This document shows positions 21,560-32,152 of a DNA stretch of 64,000 nt, piece after piece. The DNA is taken from contig RDEW01000010.1 of NCBI GenBank assembly GCA_011109175.1, forward strand, positions 290,494-354,493. Reading direction: 5' to 3'. The position numbers were made by a program, and so were the translations under genes. This stretch comes from Dicyema japonicum. Taxonomy: Eukaryota > Dicyemida > Rhombozoa > Dicyemidae. How positions within the stretch are numbered: the first letter of the stretch is position 1; each line of letters begins with the position of its first letter. The notes beneath the pieces were generated by a model, which did not search any database, was not told the origin of the DNA, and saw only the letters and a program-made list of their open reading frames with translations.

Positions 21560-22225
21560 CAAATTATCAATCATTTGTTCATTGATCTTATCAAATACAA
21601 CCAAATTTCCCTTCCTTCGCAATCGCAAGCAAGGAACTGTGCCAAATATATTAAAAATAAATACATAGCTTCATTCAGGGGCATATTCATGTATTTCATC
21701 AAATTTTATTTTCTAGAGAACACAAAATTTTTTGCGATAACCGATGAAACTCGAATCCGAAACAAACGATATGTCGCGGTTTTGATGGGATCAAACAAAA
21801 TGCCTAAAATTACTTATTTGGTCTCATTCAAGCCAATTGAGTCTGCACCTACAAAAAATATTATAGCACAGATTGCTGATGATTCGATCCGAAATCTTAT
21901 GGTTGAACATGATAATTTTCTGCTTCTTATTTCTGATGCTGCAAGGTATATGACTATTGTTTTAATTCGCTTAGTGCAATAGATTTCGGGAGATAAAACA
22001 GGGTCAAAAAATATTTGGAGAGAGAATTTTGAAAAGCGACCTAACTAAAATTATTAATGTGGAATGTAAAAATGTCTCTCCTGAAGATTATTCGTTCCTT
22101 TTATATTGTCAGCCATCCTCGGCATCTGTCGAAAAATGTTTTTCGCAATTCAAGAGTTTTTGAGGACAAACAGAAACTTTTGTATACGAAATCAGGAAAA
22201 TTACGTAATGTTAATATTAAATAAA
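21560..22225 (+). pseudogene. hAT transposase remnant
   Basis: The plus-strand frame FFAITDETRIRNKRYVAVLMGS...FKPIESAPTKNIIAQIADDSIRNLM...FLLLISDAARYM matches the catalytic region of hAT transposases. It has the first acidic residue in TDE and another in SDAA(P/R)YM. After a break, CQPSSASVEKCFSQFKSF followed by LRTNRNFCIRNQENYVML is the hAT C-terminal dimerisation block (SxxVERxFS...LxxxRxxL). There is one stop or frameshift at about 21982-22020 and another at 22160. No terminal repeats were identified. Confidence 0.7.
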
Positions 22226-23153
22226 TAGTCTTTAAACAACATTTGTCTTTTATTGTTTCGTATTCATATTTTACAAGTTTAAATTGAGAATAAAGTTAAT
22301 TTTTTTTTTTAAGGTTAAAAAGTATGTTTATAGGTTAAGTTAACTTTTTAAAGTTAAATTTTTTTCAAGTTTTGAGGTTCAATACTGTTTGCCTAGGCAG
22401 GAAAAATATTGGGCCAATTTAAGTGATCTTACTGAATACTGGCCAAAAACTATCCTAATCTATGGATGAGAACTCAATTTTTATTGCTTTCCCATCAACC
22501 TATTTAATGTGGCTTCAGTAAAGTAGTATTATTTACAAAAAACGAGGATTAGACTTGATGTTGTCAATAGAAGTGATCTACGCTTATAGAAGTGATATAC
22601 TAACAAATATTGTCTATACTTAGTAAATAGTTTTATTGTTGTTAAACATTGGGAGCCACAGGATAGAACATATTTAAAAAAATATCTTGAAATCATCCAC
22701 AACCTGTGGGAGAGCCTGTCTGGGAAAACGATTGACAAGTTCTATATTTTAATTAATTTCAATTCTTTCATTTATATTATAATTAGTCATTTTTAACTCC
22801 ACATAAAATTTAAATATTGTTTCATAAATATTATATATTATGAAAATGTTGATAAAATTATTAATAAAGGAAGGAAAAAAGGAAAGAAAAAAGGTATTAT
22901 TTTTTGGTTTAACTAGACATTACTAAAAAGGTCAGAATCTGAAAATGAGAAAATAAACACTACCACAGGTAAGTTTAGAATTTTAAAATTGTCATTAAAT
23001 TAATTTTTATGAATGACTATAATAATAATAATAAAAATAAATGTTATAGATAAAATTATTATTTAATTATATTAAAATTTAATTTAATTTTTATATTATT
23101 ATTTTATTTGAAATAAAATATATTCTTCCTAACATTTGATTTATATACACGAC
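22226..23153. other. AT-rich 5' flank of the innexin gene
   Basis: Very AT-rich, with poly-A/poly-T runs and ATA/TAA microsatellite-like stretches (about 23020-23120). No gene seen. Confidence 0.45.
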
Positions 23154-24412
23154 ATGCAATATATAAGATTTATAACAGACACTGTAAACTACTCAAACCA
23201 GAGAAAAGATGATGAAGACGTTGACAGATCCCATTACTGCTGCCCTGATTTTAGCATTCTTCGCATTATTAATACTATCAAAACAGTTTGTTGGAGAACC
23301 CATTGCTTGTTGTCCCCCGCAGAATTTAAAAGTTGTAAATTTTTTTTTAAAAATTACATTTATTATTATTGAATTAACAAAGTGGACAACTAACATTCAG
23401 TTGGCCATTTTAGACTAAATTTTACCAAATATAATTTCAATTTTATTTTTAACCATAATTTCTATTTTAGGCCATTTTACAAAATTAACAGAAAGAGTTT
23501 GTCTGATGAACGGACTTACGTGAACTCAAACGAAGGGACCATCAGACTTGTTTACTACCAGTGGATTCATTTCATATTTTTCCTGTCCGCAGTGATGTTT
23601 TATGTTCCTATTTTGTTTTGGAGGTCAGTCGTGAATAATTGTGGAATTAAAATTGACCAGTTGATCTCCAAGGCTGAACTCTCTCAGGACCTATCTTTGT
23701 TCCACGACCATGAGAACATAGCTACTTTACTTGCGAATGAAATCGAAAATTATATCGATTCCAGACAGGAACGACAGAATGTGCCTAAGAGAACGATATT
23801 CAAGCAGATTCTATTCGGGTTGCCTACATTAAACAGCAACTTTATGTATATTTCGATAAATTACATGTTCACGAAATTATTATTTCTTGGAAATATAATC
23901 ATTCAGCTTCACTTCCTTAATTATCTCCTTGGAGTCGGCTTCCTTGAAATTGGGATAAAATCCCTATTCTATCATCAAGATGAGCGACCAATCACTTCGC
24001 CAGACTCACCATGTGCGACTTTTCAATCCGTGAATTGAACCGAATCCATGACTACAGTATTGAGTGTATTCTCCCAATGAATGTGTTCTTGGAAAAAATA
24101 TTTATTTTTGTGTGGTTTTGGTACGTTCTTCTGGCAATCAGGACTTTTTGGAATATTCTAGCTTGGCTGGTAAATTTCTTCATAATAGAATCGCGTGTGA
24201 TTTTTCTCCGACCATATCTCAAATTGCATTCCTTTATTTTTAATGAAGATATGGATACTCTAAGATATAAATTTGTTGAGAAATATCTCCGATCTGACGG
24301 ATTCCTTATTTTAAAACTCCTTTCAGGAAACGTGAACAGTCTGGTTGTGGATGATGTGGTGGACCAATTGTGGACTAATTTTTGTTGTCGCTGTTTCGAA
24401 GAAAAAGTTTAA
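23154..24412 (+). CDS. Innexin gap-junction/hemichannel protein, frame-damaged
   Basis: The model starts at ATG 23154, with a 25-nt intron at 23184-23208. TM1 and first loop: DPITAALILAFFALLILSKQ then FVGEPIAC. After a longer intron (about 23332-23470): the innexin signature YYQWIHFIFFLSAVMFYVPIL with FWR (YYQWV-type, TM2), TM3 around NYMFTKLLFLGNIIIQLHFL, ARLTMCDF, ECILPMNVFLEKIFIFVWFWY (TM4 and the CVLPINxF block), and an end at EEKV-stop (24412). Innexins form invertebrate gap junctions as membrane oligomers. Two single-base corrections are needed to stay in frame: near 23515, between a VCLMNG segment (loop-1 cysteine) and TYVNSNEG, and near 23980, just before ARLTMCDF. Sequencing error and a young pseudogene both remain possible. 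Confidence 0.8.
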
Positions 24413-24534
24413 TTAAATTTCAACTTTTTTTTAAATTTTTTGCTTAAATATATTTAATTTTAAGTTAAGGTTTTTATTTTTATAAATTATATCTAATTAT
24501 TGGGATCACATAATCATATTATGTCACATGGGCG

Positions 24535-25108
24535 GCGCGTAACGCATGGGCAGCCTGTTACATTTTTTCGACCTTGAAAAGGTCTTTTGATTATCCGACA
24601 TTATTATTATTCTTATTATTATTACCCTCAGGATCACTGGGTCAAAGAGAAAGAAATAAAAGTTCTCATCTAACTAAGTGATCCCGATCTGGCTTCACAA
24701 AAAGGGCTTTGACATTATAACAAAAACTCGATTATACAACTCGCTAGTGAAACCCATACTACTGTATAACGCTGGTACCTGGGCCTGCTCAAGAAATGAA
24801 CTGAAGAGGCTTAATTCATTTCATAGAGACCAACTACGGCATATGATGTTCGAAAGAAGTGATACGAGGATGTCATCTAATCTTCTCTATAAGAGGACGA
24901 AGACCTCAGAAATTTCTAATGAGATTCTGGATACACAATGGAGGCTTTTCGGCCATATTCTGCGACTGCGCGTAACGCATGGGCAGCCTGTTACATTTTT
25001 TCGACCTTGAAAAGGTCTTTTGATTATCCGACATTATTATTATTACCCTCAGGATCACTGGGTAAAAGAAAGAAATAAAAGTTCTCATCTAACTAAGTGA
25101 TCCCAGAC
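24535..25108. repeat. 150-nt direct repeat flanking a LINE-A piece
   Basis: The segment 24535-24685 (end of the left TIR plus LINE-B tail) recurs at 24966-25108 with few changes. The LINE-A fragment sits between the two copies. Either a local tandem duplication or an assembly fold. Confidence 0.75.
24690..24966 (+). mobile_element. LINE-A C-terminal fragment
   Basis: FDIITKTRLYNSLVKPILLYN with AGTW, then NELKRLNSFHRDQLR, SNLLYKRTKTSEISNEILDT and QWRLFGHILRL. Very close to the end of the 12950-14830 copy, so both derive from a recently active subfamily. Confidence 0.8.
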
Positions 25109-25145
25109 CGACAAAGGTGAGGAGAGTGTCGAGTCCCTCTTCTCA
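25037..25145 (-). mobile_element. LINE-B tail insertion with target duplication
   Basis: A reverse-oriented LINE-B 3' tail, flanked by ATTATCCGACATT on the left (about 25023-25035) and again on the right (25148-25160). This is a 13-nt target duplication typical of target-primed LINE insertion into the Ginger element. Confidence 0.65.
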
Positions 25146-25278
25146 TTAGATTATCCGACATTTAATTTTATATATCCGATTTATGTTCTGATTTAATCCT
25201 GTTAAATTAGTTTTTTATTCATAAATGTTATGATTATAAAGATTTTATTTTTTATAGCGGTAAACCTAGATTTCTAGC

Positions 25279-26260
25279 GTGATTTATAGCATGGAAGATT
25301 ATTTTGTTGCAATGGCTTCTTACAAGGGTTTTGTGAAAAATTGCGTTGAATATCAAACTTTGAAAGATGCTTTGCATGATAAATTTCCCGAAAATCTTCC
25401 GAGGCACCGAAAATATAGGCTTGTAAAGAAGATAGAGAATTTTTCTATTATCAATGACAGGTATTGTAAATTTTCAATAATTTTAGACTGTATCTTAAAT
25501 CAACTGATCCAAGTTAGTCATATCCCTGGATAATGAAACCGAAATGGAGCATGTTGCGAAATCGTTGCACGAGTTTTCACACGGAGGAGTCAATAAAATT
25601 GAGTATGAATGTCGACAAAGATACTTCACTGTAAAGAATGAGATTATCAGAAAAGTCATTCGAAATTGTGAAGTCTGCAAATTTTCGCGTCCTTTAAAAG
25701 TTCGTGATTTTTTATAATTGTAGATTGGAGATATAAATCACCATGTGTTTGCTTCTTCTCCAAATGAACGTTTTCAGGTAGATCTAATAGACCTGAAAAA
25801 ATTTTCAACATTAAATGAAAATTTCAAATGGATTTTAACGGTCATTGACATATATAGTAGGTTGGTTTTTTTTTAATTTATAGATTCGCTTTTGTACGAC
25901 CACTCTATAATAAGTCTGGTAAAGAAGTATGTGAAAACTTAAGATCTTTGTTCCGCCTGAATGGGCCATGTAAATTTCTTCAGTCGGACAATGGTTCTGA
26001 ATTTAAAAATCAAGAAATAACAAAACTTTGCGAAGATTTTAACATTAAGCAAATTCACGGAAGGCCTAACAATCCACGAGCAACAAGGAATTGTCGAAAG
26101 ATTTAATCATACGATCACGAGGAAGTTGTCAAAAATGCTGGATAACAGTGAAAAAAAGTGGCTTGATAAATTAGAAAGTGCTGTCTACAGTTATAACATA
26201 TCGGTCCATTCATTTTCCAACGAAAGTCCTTTCGAAAAGAAATTTAATTTTTGTGGTTAA
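25279..26260 (+). pseudogene. Ginger/GIN integrase gene with mini-introns
   Basis: The frame starts MEDYFVAMASYKGF. Introns: 25462-25487 (about 26 nt, after IINDR), about 25701-25724 (24 nt, between RPLK and IGDINHH), and one of about 23 nt after DIYS near 25863-25886. The product has an HHCC zinc-binding unit (HEFSH ... CEVC) and a retroviral-type DDE core: Asp in FQVDLIDL (25781-25783), Asp in QSDNGSEF (25987-25989) and Glu in GIVERFNH (26096-26098). The last two acidic residues are exactly 35 residues apart. Two single-base breaks are present (about 25528 and 26083). The family includes host-domesticated KRBA2 and GIN1. Confidence 0.75.
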
Positions 26261-26345
26261 TAAATCATTTATAAAATTAATTGAAGTTAATCTCGGTCAA
26301 GTTAATGTAACAGGCTGCCCATAGGTATCGCTTGCCCATGTGACA

Positions 26346-26820
26346 TATTATCTATCATACTATACGTACAATTTCTGTTTTTTTTGTTATTTGAATTGAA
26401 TCCAGATACTTTGTGCACCAGAAATTTCCTTCCTTTTTAGAACCTTAGGAAAGGTTAATGATTCAATGAGGTAGAAGAAGCCATGTCTCTTTACGACCTT
26501 TTCGGATTGGGTGACGCTTTTCAAGTGATTCACATGGCACAACGCTAGCGTTGCATGTTGCAATTTCCATAATTTAAAAAGCGCAGGCCTTCAATCATCA
26601 TACAAGTCTCTCAAGACAAAGGGAAACAAAAAATGTTTATTCCTTGCAGTTACAGACCCCCTCCAGTAAGGTGCGTAGAGCGAATAATCATTTTTTGTGC
26701 CATCTAGGTACTGGGTGCCATCTGAAACAGGTGGATCAAATGACTACACTCTAGTGACAGAAACAAAAATAGAAAGAGAAATCTTCTTTCTATATATTAA
26801 TGTTATAGAAATCGATTAAA
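26346..26820 (-). mobile_element. SINE-2 copy and flank
   Basis: About 26640-26770 in reverse matches the SINE-2 head (GGTACTGGGTGCCATC... CAGGTGGATCAAATGACTAC here against the same block at 45745-45810). The remainder is unremarkable. Confidence 0.5.
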
Positions 26821-28480
26821 CATTTTGGTTTAGATGGTGACGAAATCTCTATTGCACAATGTCTTATTCGTATTGTTTACCAACTTCTCTGTTCACACTG
26901 GGAACCTTTAATTGCAGAGGACTTAAACAACCTCACAAGAATTTAGCACAGCGTTCAACTGACTCTTATGCAATACTTGTTTCAAGCACTCAGCAAGACA
27001 CAAGACAACTTGGATTGGCACCAGAAAAGACAAATCAGGCAACACAATTTGAATATACAACCAGATTGACTATATTCTCTGCAAGCAACATCAGAAGGCA
27101 CTCATGCAAAGTTCGAAGTCATATGGCGGACTTGAAACTAGCAGCAATCACAAACTTGTTGTCGCTTGGCTAATTCTAAACAGAATTCATGGAATACATG
27201 GAAAACGCAAAGGTATCGCCTCAGTACGATACGACATGGATGTTACGTTAGAGGCAGAGTCCTAACAAAGATCAAACAAATACAAAAATTCCTTCCCAGA
27301 AATGAAGAAAATCAAATTTCCGAAATAACGAAATATAAAGACGGACCAATGATGTTCAATGCAATTCGCTTCCTTAACAGAGGGAGGAGTTCGGCCCGAT
27401 CACTGTCCACGATAAGCTCGACCGTACTGTCATTGGAGACGTTAACAAAACTAATGTAATAGCTTCGCATTTTGATCATCTATTCAACTCGCACAGCGAA
27501 ATTAACTACATAATGAAATCATTGAAACCAGACAAATAAACATTACAATTAACTACACAATCATTGATACCAGACTATGCCAAAAGTATAAAAAATCTAT
27601 TGCAATACTTGGTATTGATATGTCCGTTTATTCGATTCGATACACCGGGAAAACTTATGGAAGTTCTGAAAAGTTTTCTTCACCCAGACGACGTTAAAAT
27701 AATTCGCCTTATCATGCAGAACACTCACATTTCTGTCAAAATTGGCAAATGTACCTCCAACTTTTTTCCAACTTTACGTGGAGTTCCACAGGGGGACTCG
27801 CTATCCCCGGTCTTTTTCATTTTACCATAAAGCTGTACTAAGAGAGTTCAGGACCCTGATTTGAAACAACTATGACGAAATAATTTATGCGGACGATCTG
27901 GATTTTGTTCTTAGGATACTCAAACACTTCAGCACATACTCAGCGTACTCCAACACATATTTTCGAAATGGTTCTTAACCGTACATCATGACAAAACGGA
28001 GTTTACAACGCTTACAAGTAATGATCGGAGATCGGACGAGTCATGGAGAAGGCAAAAGAAGGTTGGTTCGCTTCTAGGAGACTCTGAAAATGTTACTCGT
28101 AGGAAGATCCTTGCTATGAGTGCGCTGAAAAAAATATCGTCAATATGGAGCCACAAGAAGAGGATAGGACTAAACACCAGGCTTAGGATATACAAAACTT
28201 TTGTCATCCCGGTACTAACCTACAACTCTGGGACTTAAAGAATCTCTAAACGGGAAATGGACCGTCTTGACTCATTCCACAGAGCTCAGCTTAAATCGGT
28301 ACTCAAGATCAACTGGTCTATGAAGATCTCTAATGCTAACCTTTATGATAAATGCAAATCTGGCATGCTGTCAGAAAATATTTTCAAATCAAGATGGAGC
28401 CTCCTTGGTCACGTGTTTCGTCTAAATGACCAGGTCCCCGCAATTGTCGCTGAGGAAGAGGTTCTTTATATTTAGGCCGC
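26820..28480 (+). mobile_element. LINE-A with endonuclease start and RT
   Basis: LGTFNCRGLKQPHKNL at 26900 is the TxNxRGL start of an APE endonuclease. A linker with LTKIKQIQKFLPRNEENQI follows. The RT has MEVLKSFLHPDDVKIIRLIM, LRGVPQGDSLSPVFF, IYADDLDFV and LGDSENVTRRKILAM, then MDRLDSFHRAQLKSVLKINW and SRWSLLGHVFRL. The endonuclease is mostly deleted and at least four frameshifts occur. Confidence 0.8.
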
Positions 28481-28484
28481 CGCA

Positions 28485-28790
28485 GTTCTTTCTTATTATT
28501 AACCCCGATATACTGAGGAAGAAGTTAACAATTAAATTAGTTTATAAAGTTCCACTGTCACAGAAAACAGTCCTTCAATTGTTACACAAATTCATCCAGA
28601 ACCAGTATAAAAGTACTCTTGGAGTGGGAGAGAGTAATGAGTGGAGAGAGTAATATACCCTGGTACTAAGTCATCAGACGTTACATGTAGTCAGAAAAGG
28701 CCTAAAATCAGGTCTTAGTATTTTTTAGTTTTTCTTTATATAGCGTTTTATTTATTTGTTGCCTCAGCCAGACCGCTTCCTTATGGTGGG
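28485..28790 (-). mobile_element. LINE-B/SINE-2 tail and junction
   Basis: ATTATTAACCCCGATATACTGAGG...GTTAAC...ATTAAATTAG (28493-28543) is the reverse of the LINE-B/SINE-2 3' tail. Nothing else recognised before the LINE-C copy. Confidence 0.45.
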
Positions 28791-30020
28791 TTAATTTCCC
28801 CCGATTTTCTTCAGGAAAGAGGCTGTGATACTTCCCGCGGCACCAGACGTCTCGATTGCCACCGGTACAAAACAAAAGCGGTCTCTAATTTCGCCATATT
28901 TTTTTAATCTTGATTTTTTTCGGCCAGATCGGCTGCCGATCCAGCAGACTGCGCCGAACTGAGTATCATCGAGTTCGAGCAAATCCACAACAGTGCAGTC
29001 CCATACGAACGATTTTCCCTCAGTAAACGGAAAGATAGTTAACCCATCCGGTCTTTTTCCATCTCCGCGGTTCAATCCCATGGGCTCCAGTACTGCCGGG
29101 AAGCTTGCAGTTTTACGAACACGCATGGCAACTTTGTTCATAGCAGTGCTCTGCCCTCACTCCTTTTGCACGAAAACGAATGCACCTCTTTGGCATAGAC
29201 GATCCCTCTACAATGACATTGGTGTTCGACGCAAACATCAACTCCCAGGTGTTGTGCGATTCCAATCCGAATACAGTCATCGTCCAAAAGGGTCCCCAGA
29301 GAGGAACACGGGAGTGTATCTAGCCACGCTCCGCTCCCATGGTTGGCGGCAGACACGAGGCATGCAGAACGATGCTGGTTGGCCACAGACTTTAGCACGT
29401 CGAATATATTCTTGGAGTAGATCTCATCCCAGTCACTTTGCCTCGAAGGATCGTTCGGCGTATCCAAACTAGTTTCACACCATTCGCGACGAGCTTCGTC
29501 GAAGACTTTTTCCCAAGAAAGTCCAGTTGAAAAACGTAGGATATCTTGGACCAAAAGACTTCCACTTGAGAGCGATGACACATATTTGGAAAGGCGATTT
29601 CCAGCGCCGACCTGAGACCCGTACCTCCGAGGCGTGTAGGAAGCTTGCATTGATTCCAACTTGGCACGTCAAAGTGGATGTTTAGAAGCAATTCAGCTGA
29701 TTTTCTCAATGTCCTATCCTGTGACAGGAGGATGTCACGATGTTTGAAGCAGGGAGATCATATAGGAGTTTGGGCAAGCCGATGCTATTATTCAAAAGGA
29801 AGAACGCTGTATGAACATTGAGTAAGGAGAGTATCTCCATAACTCAAGAGAGTTCATCCTTTTTTGTTAGTAGATGCCTCCGCAGTTCTTTTTCGTCAAG
29901 TGGGCACCCAAGAAAGTATGTCCGGTCCCTGGGTACGACAGTAATTCCAGGTAGTACCGAGTTGAAAGACTCGACCACGTTGATAAAATCACTCTCCGAG
30001 TATGTGATATTGTGGTACGG
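28790..30020 (-). mobile_element. LINE-C 3' half (RT end plus nuclease-like domain)
   Basis: Minus strand, 5' to 3': FINVVESFNSVLPGITVVPR and GCPLDEKELRRHLLTKKDEL (30104-29844), then a C-terminal RT/linker with LPTRLGGTGLRSALEIA and FDEARREWCETSLDTPNDPS, DWDEIYS, HQCHCRGIV, MNKVAMRV, LEPMGLNRGDGKRPDGLTIFP, FVWDCTVVDLLE and YGEIRDRFCFVPVAIETSG. The GKRPDG...WDxT signature fits a PD-(D/E)xK restriction-like nuclease. Ends in FLKKIGGN-stop. Confidence 0.8.
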
Positions 30021-31130
30021 TGCGTTTGTGGTGCGTAATTGTATTATCATGGACCGTCGTTCACATAATGGAGCAACACATATTATACGCAAAAAACTGG
30101 ACACTACATGCGGTTATGCTAATGCACGCAAATATGGACTTTTCTGCTCGTTTTGCGGTGACTTTTTCCACCTCGGATGCATAAAGATGTCTCAGCGGGA
30201 TGCATGCTCGCTCTGCCTTTGGAACTGCAGTGCTTGCATGGGCACTGGTCGGAAAACCCAGACGATTATTCCAAACGAGCACGTCGAACCGAATGAGCCT
30301 CTAGACTTCAATGATATGGACAACCTCTTGCTCTTCTTGTCGGATCTAAGGAAAGCCAGGAAGATTCCAATCAGGATTCCAAGACCCGTCCGGATCCCCG
30401 CGGCTACATGCCTGGCCTCTGCGTAAACTATTTGAAGGCGATGTCCGAGCGGCGTTGCGCGTTGTTGTCAGCGACGATACTATCATGTCCGAGACATTCC
30501 TCCTCACGCAAGGGAACTTCTTTTCAGCGCACATCTACTGACCTTCAAAAAACCCGAAGGTGGGGTCCGCCCCATCGCAGTCGACAACTATTTCAGAAGA
30601 CTGACAGCGAAAATCGCATGCAGTATTGTCTGTCCGAGAATATCTGAAAAATTTTCCCCCTCCAACTGAGAGTCGGTGTAAGGAACGGATGCTAGGCGGC
30701 AGTGCATGCTGCGAAGTGTTTTTTTGGACAGAAAGACAAATAAAACCCACACATTCGGGGTCTAGTGAAACATCTGCAATGCCTTCAATTCACTGCGGAG
30801 ACCTCAAATTTTCGAAACTACAAGCAAACGAGCCCCGGAACTTATTCCACTCGTCTACCTCGCATACGGAACCACCTCTTCACTGGTTTTCGGGGACAAG
30901 ATTATTTGTTCGGAGACTGGAGTCCAACAAGGGGACCTACTTGGTCCACTTCTCTTCGCTCTGGCCATCGATAAAATTGTCCGCTCTATCAACACAGAAC
31001 TAAACTTCTGGTATCTTGATGACGCCACGATTGAAGGGCCGTGGAGAAAAGTTCATGACGTTCTGTCACAGGCCGTGCCGGCACTACGAAACCTCGGACT
31101 TGAGATAAATATCTTAATAATAAACAGCCT
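30021..31130 (+). mobile_element. LINE-C 5' half (zinc finger plus RT), head-to-head copy
   Basis: Plus-strand frames: CGYANARKYGLFCSFCGDFFH then LGCIKMSQRDACSLCLWNCSAC (PHD-like Cys/His cluster, 30105-30240), KPEGGVRPIAVDNYFRRLTAK and PPPQLRVGVRNGC (30550-30690), NAFNSLRR, AYGTTSSLVFGDKIICSETG, VQQGDPLGPLLFALAIDKIV and FWYLDDATIEGPW (30990-31040). YLDD replaces the usual YADD. Frame breaks about every 150-300 nt. It abuts the minus-strand 3' half at about 30020, giving a divergent pair. Confidence 0.8.
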
Positions 31131-31224
31131 TTTCACGAGAGCCATAATATCTATAGCTCCGCATAGGCAACACACACTTTATTTAAGTAAGGAACAGTTA
31201 ATTTTAACTAATCGTAGAACCAAG

Positions 31225-31436
31225 GAATGATCTTCACTTCTTTTTTTCTTTTCTTGTGTGTGGGTCCTTTCTAGACAATCCAGTTCCGCAGTGAGTATTC
31301 ACTGATGACGGCGTCACTCGTCAAACCCTTTTGGCATCGTAGATGCGTGAACCTTCCACCAGGTGAACAGCAGCGAGAATCGACCCGTAACCTAAGTCAC
31401 TTTAGCCCGACACCTAACCACTATGCCACCCGGCAA
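31225..31436 (-). mobile_element. tRNA-derived SINE (SINE-1), best copy
   Basis: On the minus strand the element starts CCGGGTGGCATAGTGGTTAG. Box A is TGGCATAGTGG (31418-31428) and box B is GGGTCGATTCTCG (31375-31387), at pol III spacing. A non-tRNA body with ACGATGCCAAAAGGGTTTGA, ACGCCGTCATCAGTGA and GCGGAACTGGATTGTCT follows. Copies at 38560, 47820 and 63290 share the body. Confidence 0.85.
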
Positions 31437-31591
31437 AAAAAATCTTAGTATTAAAAAAAATTATTTTTAGAAAATTAATAAAGCGAATAAAATTCATTTT
31501 ATTAACAAACTATAATATTTTTATTTTGGTTAACCTATCAAAATAAATTGCTTTTAAATTTGTCTTAAGATATACAATTCATTAGCACGTC
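31437..31591. other. Calmodulin 5' flank
   Basis: AT-rich 155 bp between the SINE-1 head and the calmodulin ATG; any core promoter must lie here, but no TATA element stands out. Confidence 0.3.

Positions 31592-32152
<561 letters not shown>

Larger units (their letters stand above)
24522..26345 (+). mobile_element. Ginger-like DNA transposon (gypsy-type integrase, TIRs)
   Basis: The element is bounded by inverted repeats 24522-24564 and 26304-26345. Both begin TGTCACATGGGC and both contain ATGGGCAGCCTGTTACATT. Directly outside lie TATTA (24517-24521) and TATTA (26346-26350), a perfect 5-bp target duplication. Inside is one integrase gene on the plus strand. TGT...ACA ends with a gypsy-like integrase define the Ginger group of cut-and-paste elements. 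Two later insertions interrupt it: a LINE-A piece and LINE-B tails, one of which has its own target duplication. I know of no copy with these ends that is complete. Confidence 0.75.

Noticed and set aside
26859-27173. Host gene encoded by a 104-codon frame
   Set aside because: LGTFNCRGLKQP is the start of a LINE APE endonuclease, and the LINE-A RT follows downstream.
28993-29472. 159-codon plus-strand frame
   Set aside because: Antisense to the LINE-C C-terminal domain, whose conserved GKRPDG and WDCT motifs are on the minus strand.
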